Source of the DNA: Deroplatys truncata
Lineage: Eukaryota; Arthropoda; Insecta; Mantodea; Mantidae
Direction of reading: 5' to 3'
Length of the DNA stretch: 64,000 nt
NCBI GenBank assembly: GCA_030765065.1
Contig: CM060984.1
Span: 106,001,488 to 106,065,487, forward strand
Program-made: the position numbers and the translations under genes
Part shown: piece after piece, positions 33,690 to 45,540 of the stretch
Layout: every line of letters starts with the position of its first letter
Numbering within the stretch: position 1 is the first letter of the stretch
The notes under the pieces: model-generated
What the model was told of the DNA's origin: nothing
The model's input: the letters and a program-made list of their open reading frames with translations, nothing else
Database searches by the model: none

Positions 33690-34415
33690 TATGTTCACTT
33701 CATGTTGGTCTAGATAAACATTTGTAGAAAAGGTTTTAGTATATATTTTCTTGTAAGTGTAATGAGAACGGAGAATATAGTAGACTTAAGCGATAGTCAA
33801 ATCTTTTAAGAGGTGGTGGCTATATAATGTCTTTGAAATTCTTTTCAAGAGACTTCCCATTTGAGAAAAGTATAGGTTTTTGAAAATTCAAACCAATAAC
33901 ACGGACTATCTCGGAGATTGTTAACGCCACAGTTTTGTTTGACATAAATGTCTACCTTCACTATACATTTATTTTTTTTCTGTATGCTGTAACACTTTGT
34001 CTATTCCTTTTGGTTTACTATTATAGAAAGGTGGTTCAGAATAAAGGCAACTTCAGAGGCTACTCCCAAAAAATTTAAGATTTCATTTTTTTCATGGAAA
34101 TAGATTAAACATATGGTATTTTAATCCAAATCAAAGATTTTTATTCTCCCAAAAATGGCTCTACGTATATGTTAGTTTGGGTAGGTGCGATTTATTTGAA
34201 AATCTTCGTGTCGTAGACTTGTCTGATGCAAATTTGGTATTTAATCGAATTTGAGTTATGATGTTCACAGGAACACGGACACACACCACACACACGGATA
34301 TTTTTCCATTTTTTATACTTATTCAGGGAGTCACGAAACATATGTTTCCGGTGACATCTCAAAATGAATTCAATTGAGTAGAATGCAATTCATTTTCTAC
34401 TTTCTGTGTACGGGA
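33690..34415 (-). repeat. Family B fragment (B3)
   Basis: Minus-strand copy, diverged. The right edge CTACTTTCTGTGTACG region is the family's left end, and AAGCGATAGTCAAATC near 33,790 marks its right part. Confidence 0.7.
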
Positions 34416-35271
34416 TAGAAGGAATGAAGGAAATGTATAATGATATTATATACTAAAGCCAGAACAAAAACCAACCAACCTTACTTATTAATCTATTTTA
34501 GAGTTCCAAAAGTGATGCCACTAAAATCATGGACATGATGGTTCATGACTTTCATTTGGATCATAAACTGTTATAGGAGCTATCACACGAACATCAGCAT
34601 TTATATTTACGTAACGTGTCAGTACGTTTGCAACATTTCAGGGGTGATAGAGGTGGTACAAACAAAAATATCTGTTTCACTGTATAGGACAAGTTCTCAG
34701 AAGTTTGTTAGATGGTTTGCGTTCCAATGCTGTTACAAATTGGTTTTTGAACAGATTTTCCTGACGTACGGGAAATGAACGGATATTGTTAACAGCTAAT
34801 GTTCAAACTGACTTATATTTAACTGATTGCGTACTAGAGTACAATATGCTAAAATGCCAGGCATTGCTGAAGCTGCAGAGATAGCTCGATAAATTCCCAA
34901 TAATAAATCGCGAATAAGTTTATGTTACTTAAACGGTGCAGAAATATTGTCGTGTAATTTAGTTCAAACGCAGACTCTTATCAATATGCATACCATAAAT
35001 AACGTAAAATTCACGTATAACGGTTTAATATCTTTGGTATATGAAAAGGCTCACTACCTTGCTGACAACGGTAGCAGTGGTAAGATTGATATCGTGATTA
35101 ACAGTTCAAAAGCTCAAGCTGAAATTATTATTCATCCAACCATAAGATTTAAAATATCAAATACTCATCCCTTGAAGTTTACATAGAAAATAAAGCACAT
35201 GCGAGCCCACAACATCATACTTTCTAAACAAATATACCCCCAATGAAATTAAAGCGACTGGTCTTCTTTTT
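34416..35271. other. Unassigned AT-rich stretch
   Basis: Short frames at 34,545-34,778 and 34,947-35,186 lack motifs. Nothing else recognised. Confidence 0.35.
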
Positions 35272-36124
35272 ACTTTCTCTGTCACGTACATAGTAGGTAG
35301 AGATGACATTACATTCCACCCAAAAATTTGATACCCAGCTTTCGCCGGAAATACATATTTTGAGAACCATTAAATCAAAAAAAGGGTTTAGAAAATGCAT
35401 GTATGTATCTGACAGCGAACAGCATAACTCAAAAAAGAAAAGTCGTATAAATACCAAACTTGGTATTTAGATTCAGTATCATCCAAAGATGCAACACAAA
35501 CATCTTAAACGAAATCTTCCACCCCAAACTACCGTTTACATGGAATATTTATCGAATTGTTTTATTTTCTAAAAAGTGGCTCTAACGAATTTGATTAAAA
35601 TACTATATACTGAAGATGTTTACATGACAAATAAAATGCATAACCTTAATTTTCTGGAAATAGCTTGTGAAGTCCACTTCATTTGGAAGAAGCTTGTATA
35701 ATCTTGTATAACTGTTAAACCTTAAGCGATAGATGAAAATGTACTTCACAAAAAATGAAGATCTCTTTAAAACACACAATTTATTTCAAATAATTTTCGA
35801 TGAATAAGCCATTTCTGAGATATCCGTTATTAAAGGCTCAAATTGTTCATTTGGGCATCCTGTTCTGTCAACATTCACTTGTTTCTCGCGGTTGCATGGA
35901 AACAGTATGGAATGTTAAGGCAGCATACAGCGTCCAGTTCTTGAACCATTGAATATCATTGTTCCCTTTGTATCTATAACGAAATGTATAATGTAGCTAT
36001 TTCTGCAAAGCCTTACTTAGATTAAAATGTAGCACATAGAAAAATAAGCTTTAGTAGCAATAGTTTGTATGTCCACTAATAAACGTTAGAGTGTAGAGAA
36101 CGTCATGTGTTTGCATCACTTTAG
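35272..36124 (+). repeat. Family B copy (B4)
   Basis: ACTTTCTCTGTCACG at the left, GTAGAGAACGTCATGTG near the right end. Belongs to the subgroup with GTCCACTAATAAACG before the right end. Flanks are T-rich but not a clean ATTTTT pair. Confidence 0.75.
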
Positions 36125-36165
36125 ATTCTTTCTTTTGGATCACGTGGTACCATTTCAAAAAATTT

Positions 36166-36906
36166 ACTTTCTCTACCACGTATAGTAATTAGAGCAAGCA
36201 TTGCATTCCACCTAAATATTGGATACCGGGGTTTCACCGGAAATACTTGTTTTCAGGCCCCCTGAAACCAAATAAATCATTTTTGGAAACATGTTTGGAA
36301 AAGTGTCAAGCTTGGCATTAGGTTTAATATCTTCCAAAGATGCGACATAATGATTTTCAACAAAATTGTCCCTTCCCAACTTCCCTTTACATGGAATATT
36401 ATTCTAAAATTTTGATTTTCTAAAAATGTAACGATTTTGATTAAAGTACCATTTATAAAGATACTTATATGACAAAAAAAGTATATATTGAATTTTCTGG
36501 AATAGGCTATGAAGTCTTCTGCATTCGGAAGGAATTTTGTATAACCTTGTATAACCGGTAAACGTTAAGCATTGGACGAAAACGTACTGAACAAAAAACG
36601 TAGATCTTTATAAAACACACAATTTATTTAAAATAATATTTTTGTGGGATAAGCCGTTTCTGAAATCCGTTATTAAGATTTGAATTGTTCATTTGTTGGT
36701 CATTCTCTTAAAGTTCTGTAAACATTCAGTTGTTTCTCGCGATTACATGAAAACAGTATGAAATTTTAAGGCCAGCATATAGCGCTCTGTTCTTAAACAT
36801 TTGACTATCGCTATCAAAAGTAAAGAATAAGCTTGAGTAAGTATAATTCGTAACACATTAATAAACGATAGATGATAGAGTAAGTCATGAGAATGTATCA
36901 CATAAG
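36166..36906 (+). repeat. Family B copy (B5)
   Basis: ACTTTCTCTACCACG to GTATCACATAAG. It is followed by ATTTTT at 36,907-36,912 and immediately by the next copy. Lacks the microsatellite segment. Confidence 0.75.
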
Positions 36907-36912
36907 ATTTTT

Positions 36913-37723
36913 ACTTTCTCTACTACCATACATAGTAGAGAAAATATTGTATTTCACCCAAAAATTCGATACCGAGATTTCACCGGAATATACTTTTTGA
37001 GACGCCCCTGAATCCAAAAAAAAGTATTTTTGTAAACATGTCCGTGTGTGTGTGTCTGTGAACAGCATAACTCACAAACGAACAGTCGTATAAACACCAA
37101 ACCTGGTATTTAGGTTCAGTATCTTCCAGAGATGCGACACGAAGGTTTTCAAGAAAGTCCCCCACCCCAGATTACCCTATATCAGTTTTCTCAGAAATGG
37201 ATCTAACGATTTTGATTAAAATATCATATGTTTAAGATATTTTCATAACACATTAAATGTATATCTCGAATTTTCCGGAAATGTGTCCAAAAGTATTCTT
37301 CATTGTGAACGACTTTTGCATAACTGGTCAACCATAATAGATAGACAAAATTTTACTGCACAAAAAATGTAGATCTCGTTAAAATACACAACTTATCTCA
37401 TATACATTTTTTATTGAGTGAACCATTTTCGAGATATTCTTGTTATTCCCTTAAATTTTCCAATACTTATACTTTTTCTCAAATGAGAATTCGTTATTCA
37501 ATTTTTTTATGTCCTGGACATGTAAAGAGAATGGTATGCGCCACATAGCAACCAGCTCTTAAAAGATTTGACTATCGCTTAAAGCCTCCCAATTCCCCTT
37601 GCATCTACAAGAAAATTAGTAATAAGATTAACATCTCGATTAACATGAAGCATATGGAGAATAAGCGTTTGTAAAAATAGTTTGTACAAGAGTAGAGAAA
37701 GTCATTTGATTGTAACACATCTG
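36913..37723 (+). repeat. Family B copy (B6)
   Basis: ACTTTCTCTACTACC to AACACATCTG, with ATTTTT at 36,907-36,912 and 37,724-37,729. Close to B2 and B11, sharing GTTTGTACAAGAGTAGAG. Confidence 0.8.
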
Positions 37724-37739
37724 ATTTTTTATTTTGTTT

Positions 37740-37960
37740 CCTTAATCAACACAAAATAAACAGCTTTATATAAACCATTCTCTAATGAAAAAACAACTTA
37801 CAAAATTAAATTGACCAAAAAAAAACACAACTTATGGCAGTTACGCAACTTTTACGAAAGACATTTCGTTCTACAACGCTGTTTTGGAGATATTGTACAC
37901 CCTCAACCTAAATGGTCCACCCTGTATAAAATACTATATTTATATATTTAACGGCAAAAA
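37740..37960. repeat. Repeat D fragment
   Basis: CCTAAATGGTCCACCCTGTATA and the preceding TTGGAGATATTGTACACCCTC recur in diverged form at 56,585-56,625. The element class is unknown. Confidence 0.45.
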
Positions 37961-38631
37961 TCTTAAAATGTATGCCTTTTGTCAGCATTATCTGAGAAAA
38001 CAGTACGACAGTATTTGATCCTTGGAATTGAACAATGTGAGGACAAGTAATCCAAACCTACAGAGGCCGGCACATCGTAGTAAACGGAGCACAGTAACAT
38101 CTATGCTTGATTAACAAGCTAATAGACTAGAACAGTGACACGATGAGCGGAAATGGAGTAGATAAGGGGTCCTCGGTTGATCAGAATTGCATCTGAAACA
38201 GTTGGAGCTACATTGTAATACACAAATAGAGGATGAATGATTCCTCAGGTAATTGTGGTCCCCATTATCTCCAATCACTTATTTAAAACTGTATTTGACT
38301 ACGCGGAAGACAAATTGAGAGGTGGGTGGTAGCTGCTTTTGAAGACAGAAAATTAGATACACAACAGCTGTCTTGCCACGTGTCCAGAAAAGGACGAATA
38401 CACTGATCCTATTGATAGAAACATTCTGTTGAAGTAGGTAATGTTATCCAGAAAATATGGACTATCAGCGTTTTTCTTCTTCCCGTAATAATTTTTGAAC
38501 AAACAATCTATTAACCTTGTTCTCCTTAATCTAACCTTCAAGATTAATGGTGCCTTAGGTCATATGCTAAACAATGTAAACATAATAATGTAATATTCTC
38601 GTCCTTTTCTTCAATTTTAGACTGTTTTATT
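37961..38631. other. Unassigned stretch
   Basis: Nothing recognised. Confidence 0.35.
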
Positions 38632-39244
38632 ACTTTCTCTACTGCGTATAATAAGTAAGGGAAGTATTGTATTCCAGTCAAAAATTCGATATCGAGATTT
38701 TACCGGAAATACATGTTTTCAGGCTCCCAGAATCCAAATAAAGCATTTTTGGAAACATGTCCGTGTGTGTCTTTATGTCTGTCTGCGAACACGATTACTC
38801 AAAAACAAAAAGTCGGATAGCAAATTCGGTATTTAGATTCAATATCTTCCGAAGATGCAACACGAAAATTTTCAACGAAATCTTAACATCCCAAACTACC
38901 CTTTACATGTACATTTTTTGAAACTTTTAATTTTCTAAAAAATGGCTCCAACGATCTTGATTAAACTGCCATATATGAAATATATTCACATGATAAATAA
39001 ATTGTATATTTTAAATTTTTGGGGAATGGCATATGAAGTCATCTTCATTCGGAAGGAATTTTATATAAGCGTATAAGTATTAAACGTTAAATGAATGGTC
39101 AAAAACGTACTACACAAAAAATGTAGATGGATTAAATGGATTAAAATCCAATGCATAGAAAAATAAGCTGGTGTAAGAATAATCTGTATGCCCAGTAATA
39201 AACGATAGAGGGTAGAGAAAGTTCATGTGAATATATTACATCGG
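38632..39244 (+). repeat. Family B copy with internal deletion (B7)
   Basis: ACTTTCTCTACTGCG to TATTACATCGG. About 200 bases are missing after ACAAAAAATGTAGATG near 39,130 compared with B9. Confidence 0.7.
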
Positions 39245-40289
39245 ATATTCTAATTTATTTTGTTATATGTGTTTAAACTCTGAATACTTGAGGAAATATT
39301 ACATTCAACTTAAAAACTAGATGTATAGATTTCAAAACTAACACAAATTTTCAAGTCCGTAAATCCGAAACTGCATTTGTAGATGGCAGAGAGAAGCATA
39401 ATTCAAAATAATAATAACAATATGTTTCTACTTCATGCAGGCTTGCTTGAAGCACACAGGACGAATTTTACGAGATTCTTCCCTTACCAAAGAATCCTTT
39501 GCGTAAAAGAAATATGTTTGTTTTCGAAAAATTCTAAAGATTACATTAAAATATTGCATGTTTCATGTATTGGTATGACAAAATATAAATCTCTCTCTCT
39601 TTTGTAAATCTTATAGTAAGGTCCTCTTCATTATTGTGAATTTTATGCAGGTAATTGGAAAAATCATGTCACATACAATATAAATAAATAAATAAAAAAT
39701 TACTGCATAGAATTTATTACTCATTTTGCTTTTCGCACTAAGACATTTCCCAAGTATTAATTCGTGTAAATAATGTTCCTACACTTGAAGCAATAAATTT
39801 AAAAGTTTGGAATTAACTGAAACCACTAATACAAATTATAGGTAATGTCTGAAACTGGTTAAAATGTTCAAGTTATACACATATTTGTAACTTGTAAAGT
39901 ATTTTTATAGGTTTAAATTTCCTAACATTTTAAGCAACTGTTTGTTAAATATTAAGCAATCACTTCATTTCAGGTTTCACTAACATCATAAGAATATTAG
40001 CAAAAATATTTAAGGACTAAAAAACGAAAAGTGGTAAATGGTACCAAATTCCATTCATAAGTCAGACTAACTTCTAAAAATACAAGACAGAGGCTTTCAT
40101 GTATTTCCCTGGTTTCAAAATGGACTTATTTTCTTAAAAGTGGCCAACCATTCAGATTTGTTTCATTGTATATAAATAAAAGATACATTTTGGACTTTTA
40201 ATAAATAGCCTAAAATATCATCTTCAGTCTTGGTGAAATGTAATAATGGTAAGCAATAAGAGAAAAAAATCTATGTAGCCCTCAGATCA
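39245..40289. other. Unassigned AT-rich stretch
   Basis: The plus frame 39,383-39,607 (74 codons) has no motif. Nothing else recognised. Confidence 0.35.
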
Positions 40290-41855
40290 TTTTCACCACT
40301 CGTCCCTCTATAAACAAATCTTACAAAAGCTTAACTATTCCTCTACTTCTTGTTAATCAAGCATTTACAAATTTCATTGTAGGCATGAAGAGATACAGTG
40401 GGCTAAAGCGATAGTCAGATTTTTAAAATGTATGTGTCTATGTGATGACTTTGAAATTCCATATCTTTGCACGACCACGAGAAAAAAGAATAGCGACTTA
40501 GACTAAAAGTATTTGAAAATTAAAACCAGTTACAAACATCTCGGAAACGGTTAACGCCACAAAAAATTATGTATTTTAACGAGATATGTATTTTTACTTT
40601 ATCTACTACGTATTAAGTGGGGAAAATATTGTGTTCCAACCCAAAAATCGATATCAAGATATCACAGGAAATACATGTTTTGAGGCTCCCTGGATTAAAA
40701 AAGGCATTTTTAGAAAAAGGTCTGCTCGCGAATGTGTGTGTGTACAGCATAACTCAAAAACGAAAAGTCGGATAAATACTAAACGTGATATTTAGGTTGG
40801 GTAACCCAATAATGCAACACGAAGATTTTTAAGAAAATACCCCACTCCAGAATACCATTTACATGGAACATTTTTCCAAATGTTTGATTTTATAAACAAT
40901 GGCTCTAACGATTTTGATTAAAATACAATGTATTAAAGGTATTTACATGACAAATAAAATGCTTATCTTGAATTTTCTCGGAATAGCCTGTTAAGTCCAC
41001 TGAAGGTGGAAGAAGTTTTATATAATCTGGTACAACTGGTAAACGTTAAGCGCTAGACGAAAACGTACTACACAAAAAATGTAGATCTCTTTAAAACTAA
41101 AAATTTATTCCAATAACTTTTGCGCCAAAAGGCATTCCTGAGATATCCATTATTGAAGGTTCGAATTGTTCATTACTTGGTCATTTTATAGTCTTTTCAA
41201 CATTCAGTTGTTTCTCGAGATTGCATGAAAACAGTACGGAATTTTAAGGCCAGCGTAGAGAGTGCGGTTTTTAAACATTTGACTATCGCTGTTCCCTTTG
41301 AATCTGTCAGAAACTGTGAAATGTAATTATTTCTTAAGAGGTTTATTTGGATTAAAATGCAGTAGATAGAAAAATAAGCTTTAGTAAAAACAGTTTGTAT
41401 ACCCACTAATAAATTAGAGAGAAAGTCATGTGAATGTGGTAACATTTTATCTGTCTCTTACAGTTTTTCAATTATACAAAATTCATTCAAAATAAAGTGA
41501 CTACTCCCTAAAAATTCAAAACATACACTTTATATGTCATGCAAATATCTTAAAGCTATAGTAGAGCCATTTTTTCAACAAAACAAATATAAACATATTT
41601 TCCTATGTAAATGGTAGTTGTGAAGTGGGGATTTTCTTGAAAAGTTTCGTATTGCTGCCAGGAAATTCTAAACATAAATACCTCATTTTGAATTTAACCT
41701 ACTTTTCGTTTCTGAGGTATGCTATTCACAGAACGCTTTTGTAAAACTTCCAAGGATTTAGGGTGTTTCTGAGTGGGTCAATCTCAGTATTGAATTTTTG
41801 GGTGGAATGCAATACTACTTCCACTTACTATATGTAAGTAGCAGAGAAAACAAAT
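40290..41855 (-). repeat. Family B copy (B8) split by a B insertion
   Basis: The minus-strand B sequence runs from ~40,290 to 40,595 and resumes at 41,444 in the correct order up to ~41,855. The plus-strand copy B9 lies between the halves. Confidence 0.75.
40596..41443 (+). mobile_element. Family B element inserted in B8 (B9)
   Basis: Starts ACTTTATCTACTACG after GTATTTTT. Its last bases read GTGGTAAC, then host B8 sequence ATTTTATCTGTCTC. The usual final ACACATCAG and about a dozen host bases are missing. Both partners carry TAAC at the join, suggesting a microhomology deletion. Confidence 0.7.
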
Positions 41856-42104
41856 TCACAACGCGTTAAATGTGCTATTTTTTCGTAAGCCGTTTCGTAT
41901 CCATTAATCGTATCGAAATATTACTGTGTAAGTTTTACTAGAATGAACATTGTTGCCTTTTACTCAACAGTTTCGAAACAAGTGCAATTCTTCTAAGGTC
42001 ATACCTTCGTATGAACTCCTTCCTAAGACCCACTTACGATATAAACATTTGAAACATCTTTCTGAATGCAGATTATGAATTTATTTCAGAGAACAAGTTT
42101 AGGT
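41856..42104. other. Unassigned stretch
   Basis: Nothing recognised. Confidence 0.3.
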
Positions 42105-42430
42105 TACTCAACGGAGGGGGATATCTCGCACACTGCGACTTCATAGACATATAGGGGCTAGCACCCCTCAGGAGGAAGGGATTAAGTGAAGGAACCACAG
42201 GAGACTAAGACCGCAGGCAGACAGGCTACAGAGACACGCGAAGGTACCAAACATTTCCAAGCTGAAAACTTGTTCAACTACTGGAACTGCCTAGAGAGAG
42301 CGGTGAACGACCCGACAACCAAGCAGCCCTCCCGTGTCCACGTGGGGGGTACTCTTTGCTTTAAGCATATACCCGCGCCATCTGTTCGGTACTGCCATAG
42401 CCACGAAATCTAGAAACACAAAAATAAAAA
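42105..42430 (-). repeat. S2 SINE tail fragment
   Basis: Plus-strand GATATCTCGCACACTGCGAC and CCGCGCCATCTGTTCGGTAC match the 26,250-26,520 segment in order. The tRNA-like head is absent. Confidence 0.65.
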
Positions 42431-43094
42431 CCTGAAATACTGATCCCGGTACCAGGTTTCCTACATCGGGACGTGCTTAGCAAACCTTTACACTTTATTC
42501 CACATTATCCAAAAGCATATTACATTATCATTTTACATATATCACTTATAACAAGACAAAAACAAAGTTATAAAAGTAAAATAAAAAAGATTTTTTATTA
42601 ACACCTAAGTAATATTCCCATATTTTAACTATGTAATTTTTAGGTGTTGGGGGCCAGCAGAAACCAGCTACTAATCCTAACTAGACTATTTATTCTATAT
42701 CTAAATCGGCGTAAATCATGTTAATGTTGCATGCTGTTGCTGGCCTTGATATAATTTCAGTCAAAACTTGCTTATTTTCTGTTTCCTCGCACATACTTAT
42801 TATTATTTATCTACTTGCATTAAGTATTCCTCTGCATTTGTCATGGCTGTTTTTCTTCTTATTATTCTCCTCCTCCTCTGGCCTGGTTAATTTGTATATT
42901 CTGAATATTACTTTCTTTTCTCTTCTTTCACTTTCCATAAAAAGTGCAAGAAACCACTATTCTTGACTTTTTATTTATAATGTCTTCTTCTTAATTAAAT
43001 TCGTCCTCTACTATTAAAGCCTGATAATTGACATGTGTTTTTCTTCTTTGGCTCGAACTATCACGTAACATTGTGTGAATTATTTTTATTTCTG
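42431..43094. other. T-rich stretch, possibly further LINE relic
   Basis: On the minus strand this follows the LINE ORF1 relic, but no endonuclease or RT motif could be recognised. The plus frame 42,718-42,966 is hydrophobic because the DNA is T-rich and is not supported as a gene. Confidence 0.3.
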
Positions 43095-43790
43095 TATCTT
43101 ACATTCCCATTTCTTCTTTAAGTTTGTATATTCTTAATTTTGGTGGTAATGATGGCATGTCTTCTGGTTTGCTGTCTTCATCTACTTTATTCTCGTAAAT
43201 ATCCTTTGATTTATAATTGTGTTCAAGCTTATATTGTCCATATTGTCTTGAAATAATATTTTTCGGTTTGTCTCCCGATTTCATTGCAGATTTTAATTTG
43301 TTTAATCATAATCTGTGGTCAGTAACCTTTTGTATATTTTTCCTTATTCTGCTTGATGTGTTCCTCTTCTTCTATTCTGTTTATTGTTCATATTTTCACA
43401 ATTATTCATAACTTCTATTAGAGATGAGTTTGTCCCAAAACATACGATAGGTTGAGCAACCTTGCTTACCCTGAGTTTTGCAAGATTTTTGTTGCTCTTA
43501 TGCCGCAGAATGCAGATTACTTGTTGCTCCTTTTTAGCACGAGCTTTCCTGTCAAGATCTGCTCCTCACAATGCCCAGACGTGAATTTTTGTTTGTTGCA
43601 AAACTTTGAAACATGACCGTAGTCATAGCAGTTAAGACACTTAGCAACCGATATAAATTATTTAACATTCATGGACTGGAAGGCTATTTATAACCTTCCC
43701 CTCTGGAGTATTAATTTCTGCAACCTTGCAGGAACTTCAACATAGTAGCGAACATTGCTTGATTTCTTGGTCTTGCTTTGAATAGGAATT
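43095..43790 (-). pseudogene. Degraded LINE ORF1 (zinc-knuckle protein) relic
   Basis: On the minus strand, frames joined by eye give a block resembling VEVPARLQKLILQRGRL and IAFQSMN (about 43,745-43,670). A CCHC knuckle KCLNCYDYGHVSKFC follows (43,640-43,595), then a charged K/E-rich tail (43,284-43,099). Order and spacing match the region before and across the first knuckle of ORF1 proteins of I/Jockey/R1-type non-LTR retrotransposons, which bind element RNA. Stops and shifts interrupt every frame. The second knuckle is lost. S2 sequence truncates it upstream at ~43,815. Confidence 0.6.
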
Positions 43791-43814
43791 TGAACTCATT
43801 TTCAAACTCCTCTT

Positions 43815-43980
43815 TGTTCTAGAAACACACCCGAAAGGCGAGAAGGAAACGCAACGAAATGGAAATAATGGAAAAGAATCGTGGTAGAAATGAAACCACT
43901 CCAGTATTCGCCTGCCAACCCGGGGACACCAGAAAACCCATGGATCAGAGTGAGCGGATAGAGGTATCGGATTCAAACCC
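43815..43980 (-). repeat. S2 SINE fragment
   Basis: Plus-strand AATCGTGGTAGAAATGAAAC, CAGTATTCGCCTGCC and CATGGATCAGAGTGAGCGG are the reverse of the S2 body. It abuts a different SINE at the head. Confidence 0.65.
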
Positions 43981-44170
43981 GGCGGAGGTTGGATTTTTCG
44001 GGCGTAAAAATCCTTAGCATGGCTTTCTTCGGAAGGGAAAGAAAACCAGTGGTCCTGTGTCGTAGATTTACGGCACGTAAAATAACCTCAAGCCTGATAA
44101 AGAAGCCTCTGAGCAGCATTTGCGGCCTGTCACGCATAATATTAGCAGAGGATGACAAGAATCACAGTAG
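43973..44170 (+). repeat. S6 tRNA-derived SINE fragment
   Basis: GGATTCAAACCCGGCGGAGG (B-box-like), GGATTTTTCGGGCGTAAAAA, GGCTTTCTTCGGAAGGG and GATTTACGGCACGTAAA, a SINE-like body with several short inverted repeats. Only one copy in the window. Confidence 0.5.
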
Positions 44171-44189
44171 TTAAAGAGCGTCAATACAT

Positions 44190-44282
44190 AAAACTCAATT
44201 TAATATTTAACCGGGAATAGAACCCTGGACTTTCCAAATGCGAGTCGCTACCTTTGCCGCGGCGCCATCTCGCTCGGTATTT
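44190..44282 (-). repeat. S2 SINE head fragment
   Basis: Minus strand CGAGCGAGATGGCGCCGCGG, then GACTCGCATTTGGAAAGTCC and GGGTTCTATTCCCGG. Head only. Confidence 0.6.
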
Positions 44283-45199
44283 CTAAGTATATTAGATAGA
44301 TAAAGGCGTGTGAATATTATACATAAACTTTTTTGTGTAAATTTAACCTTTGTATCGTAGTAAATAAAGCAAGTGCTGAGTCTACATTAAGAAACGTTTT
44401 TCCCTAAACGAAAGAGCACATCGTGTGCTAGGAATGAAGATGGAAGAATATGAAATGAATGGAATAAAAAAAAAATGTCCGTAAGTTGGTAGTGAAGCGT
44501 TTCTTTGTTTGATGCGAGGAGCAACTAATTCACGCTTTGTTTACCTTGCTCAGAGTGTGTAGGTGGAGATAAGGAAGGGATTTTGTCGCACTTTGTAGCG
44601 ACAGTAATCCTAGTGCTGACGTCATCTTTTCCCTGTTCCACTTGAAAACCCTTCATTTACAGCACTACGTTCTTTCCATGTTCCTCCAATCGCAAAGAAA
44701 TGGCGGGATTTGCTTTGTCTGATTTAACGATACGTCATTGTTAGCTCTTCCGCGTGTCGACTATCATTTTGCTGCAGGAGAATCTCTTCTCTGGGTGCAT
44801 TATTTCCTGGTTGTACTCAAGAGTTCAGATATTTTCTCATACGTCAGTACAATATAACACAGCGTTTCACACTCAGGATCACGAACGTTTCATTAATAAC
44901 GAATGTTGGCATATAGTGTTTAAACTGAGGTTAATCGCTAAAATTTTCATAGTTTGGCTTACAGAAGTTTTACCATACACATACAGCATTATACATTAAT
45001 AAATCGCTTATTGTGGACATCTCTACCTATTAATGTTTTCGTCTGGTCTGTTTTATGTTGGTTCAATCCGTTTTTCATTATGGTATTAAGGATGGGGAAG
45101 CTGGTTTACCACTACCTTAATGTTATTACCTGCCACAGTTTTGATCTGCTTCAACTTCCACTACGACTTCGCTTAGTTCACATTGTCACTTCTAATATG
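44283..45199. other. Unassigned stretch left of a candidate promoter
   Basis: No repeat recognised. If the promoter at 45.2-45.5 kb is real, this is where its transcript would run (minus strand). Frames of ~80 codons on the plus strand have no motif. Confidence 0.35.
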
Positions 45200-45223
45200 A
45201 ACTAGTTCAGTTTCCCCGTCATT

Positions 45224-45530
45224 TCACTTTCTTTGTGATGTAGCATCTTCCTCCGCAGGTTCATTCGCTGGGGAGTCGAACATAAGGCTTCTACAATCTC
45301 TCGCTCTGCAGTCGCACGCGCTACACGTCACAAACTCGCTTGAAGAAGCGCACTTTATATCGCAGCGCTCACCAACTCCCTTACTCGCTCACTGACCGAC
45401 TCTACCGACACTGACCAACTCTTCTCACGAGAACGCTCGCTTGTATAGCCAATGGAATCTCCCGCAGAACATTCTAGAAGTATTTGGACTCGCCTTCTGG
45501 AGGTGGGTGGAAAGAAACTGCAGAAGATTC
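45224..45530 (-). promoter_or_regulatory. Candidate heat-shock-type promoter, leftward
   Basis: A perfect three-unit heat-shock element (GAA-nn-TTC-nn-GAA) lies at 45,467-45,479, a two-unit GAA-nn-TTC at 45,523-45,530 and an imperfect TTCTGGAG at 45,495. On the minus strand a TATA box ATATAAAG lies at 45,360-45,353, about 110 bases downstream of the first element, with an expected start near 45,325-45,330. The first ATG (45,283) opens a 19-codon frame (MFDSPANEPAEEDATSQRK) closed at 45,224. An LTR with AATAAA at 45,667 in the plus direction is an alternative reading. No downstream exon was recognised. Confidence 0.4.
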
Positions 45531-45540
45531 TGGTTATCTA

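Noticed and set aside
39976-39990. Another fused splice site (TTTCAGGT)
   Set aside because: The donor half reads GTTTCA, far from GTAAGT.
42718-42966. Hydrophobic 82-codon plus frame that looks like a membrane protein
   Set aside because: T-rich DNA gives Leu/Phe-rich translations. The opposite strand continues a LINE relic.
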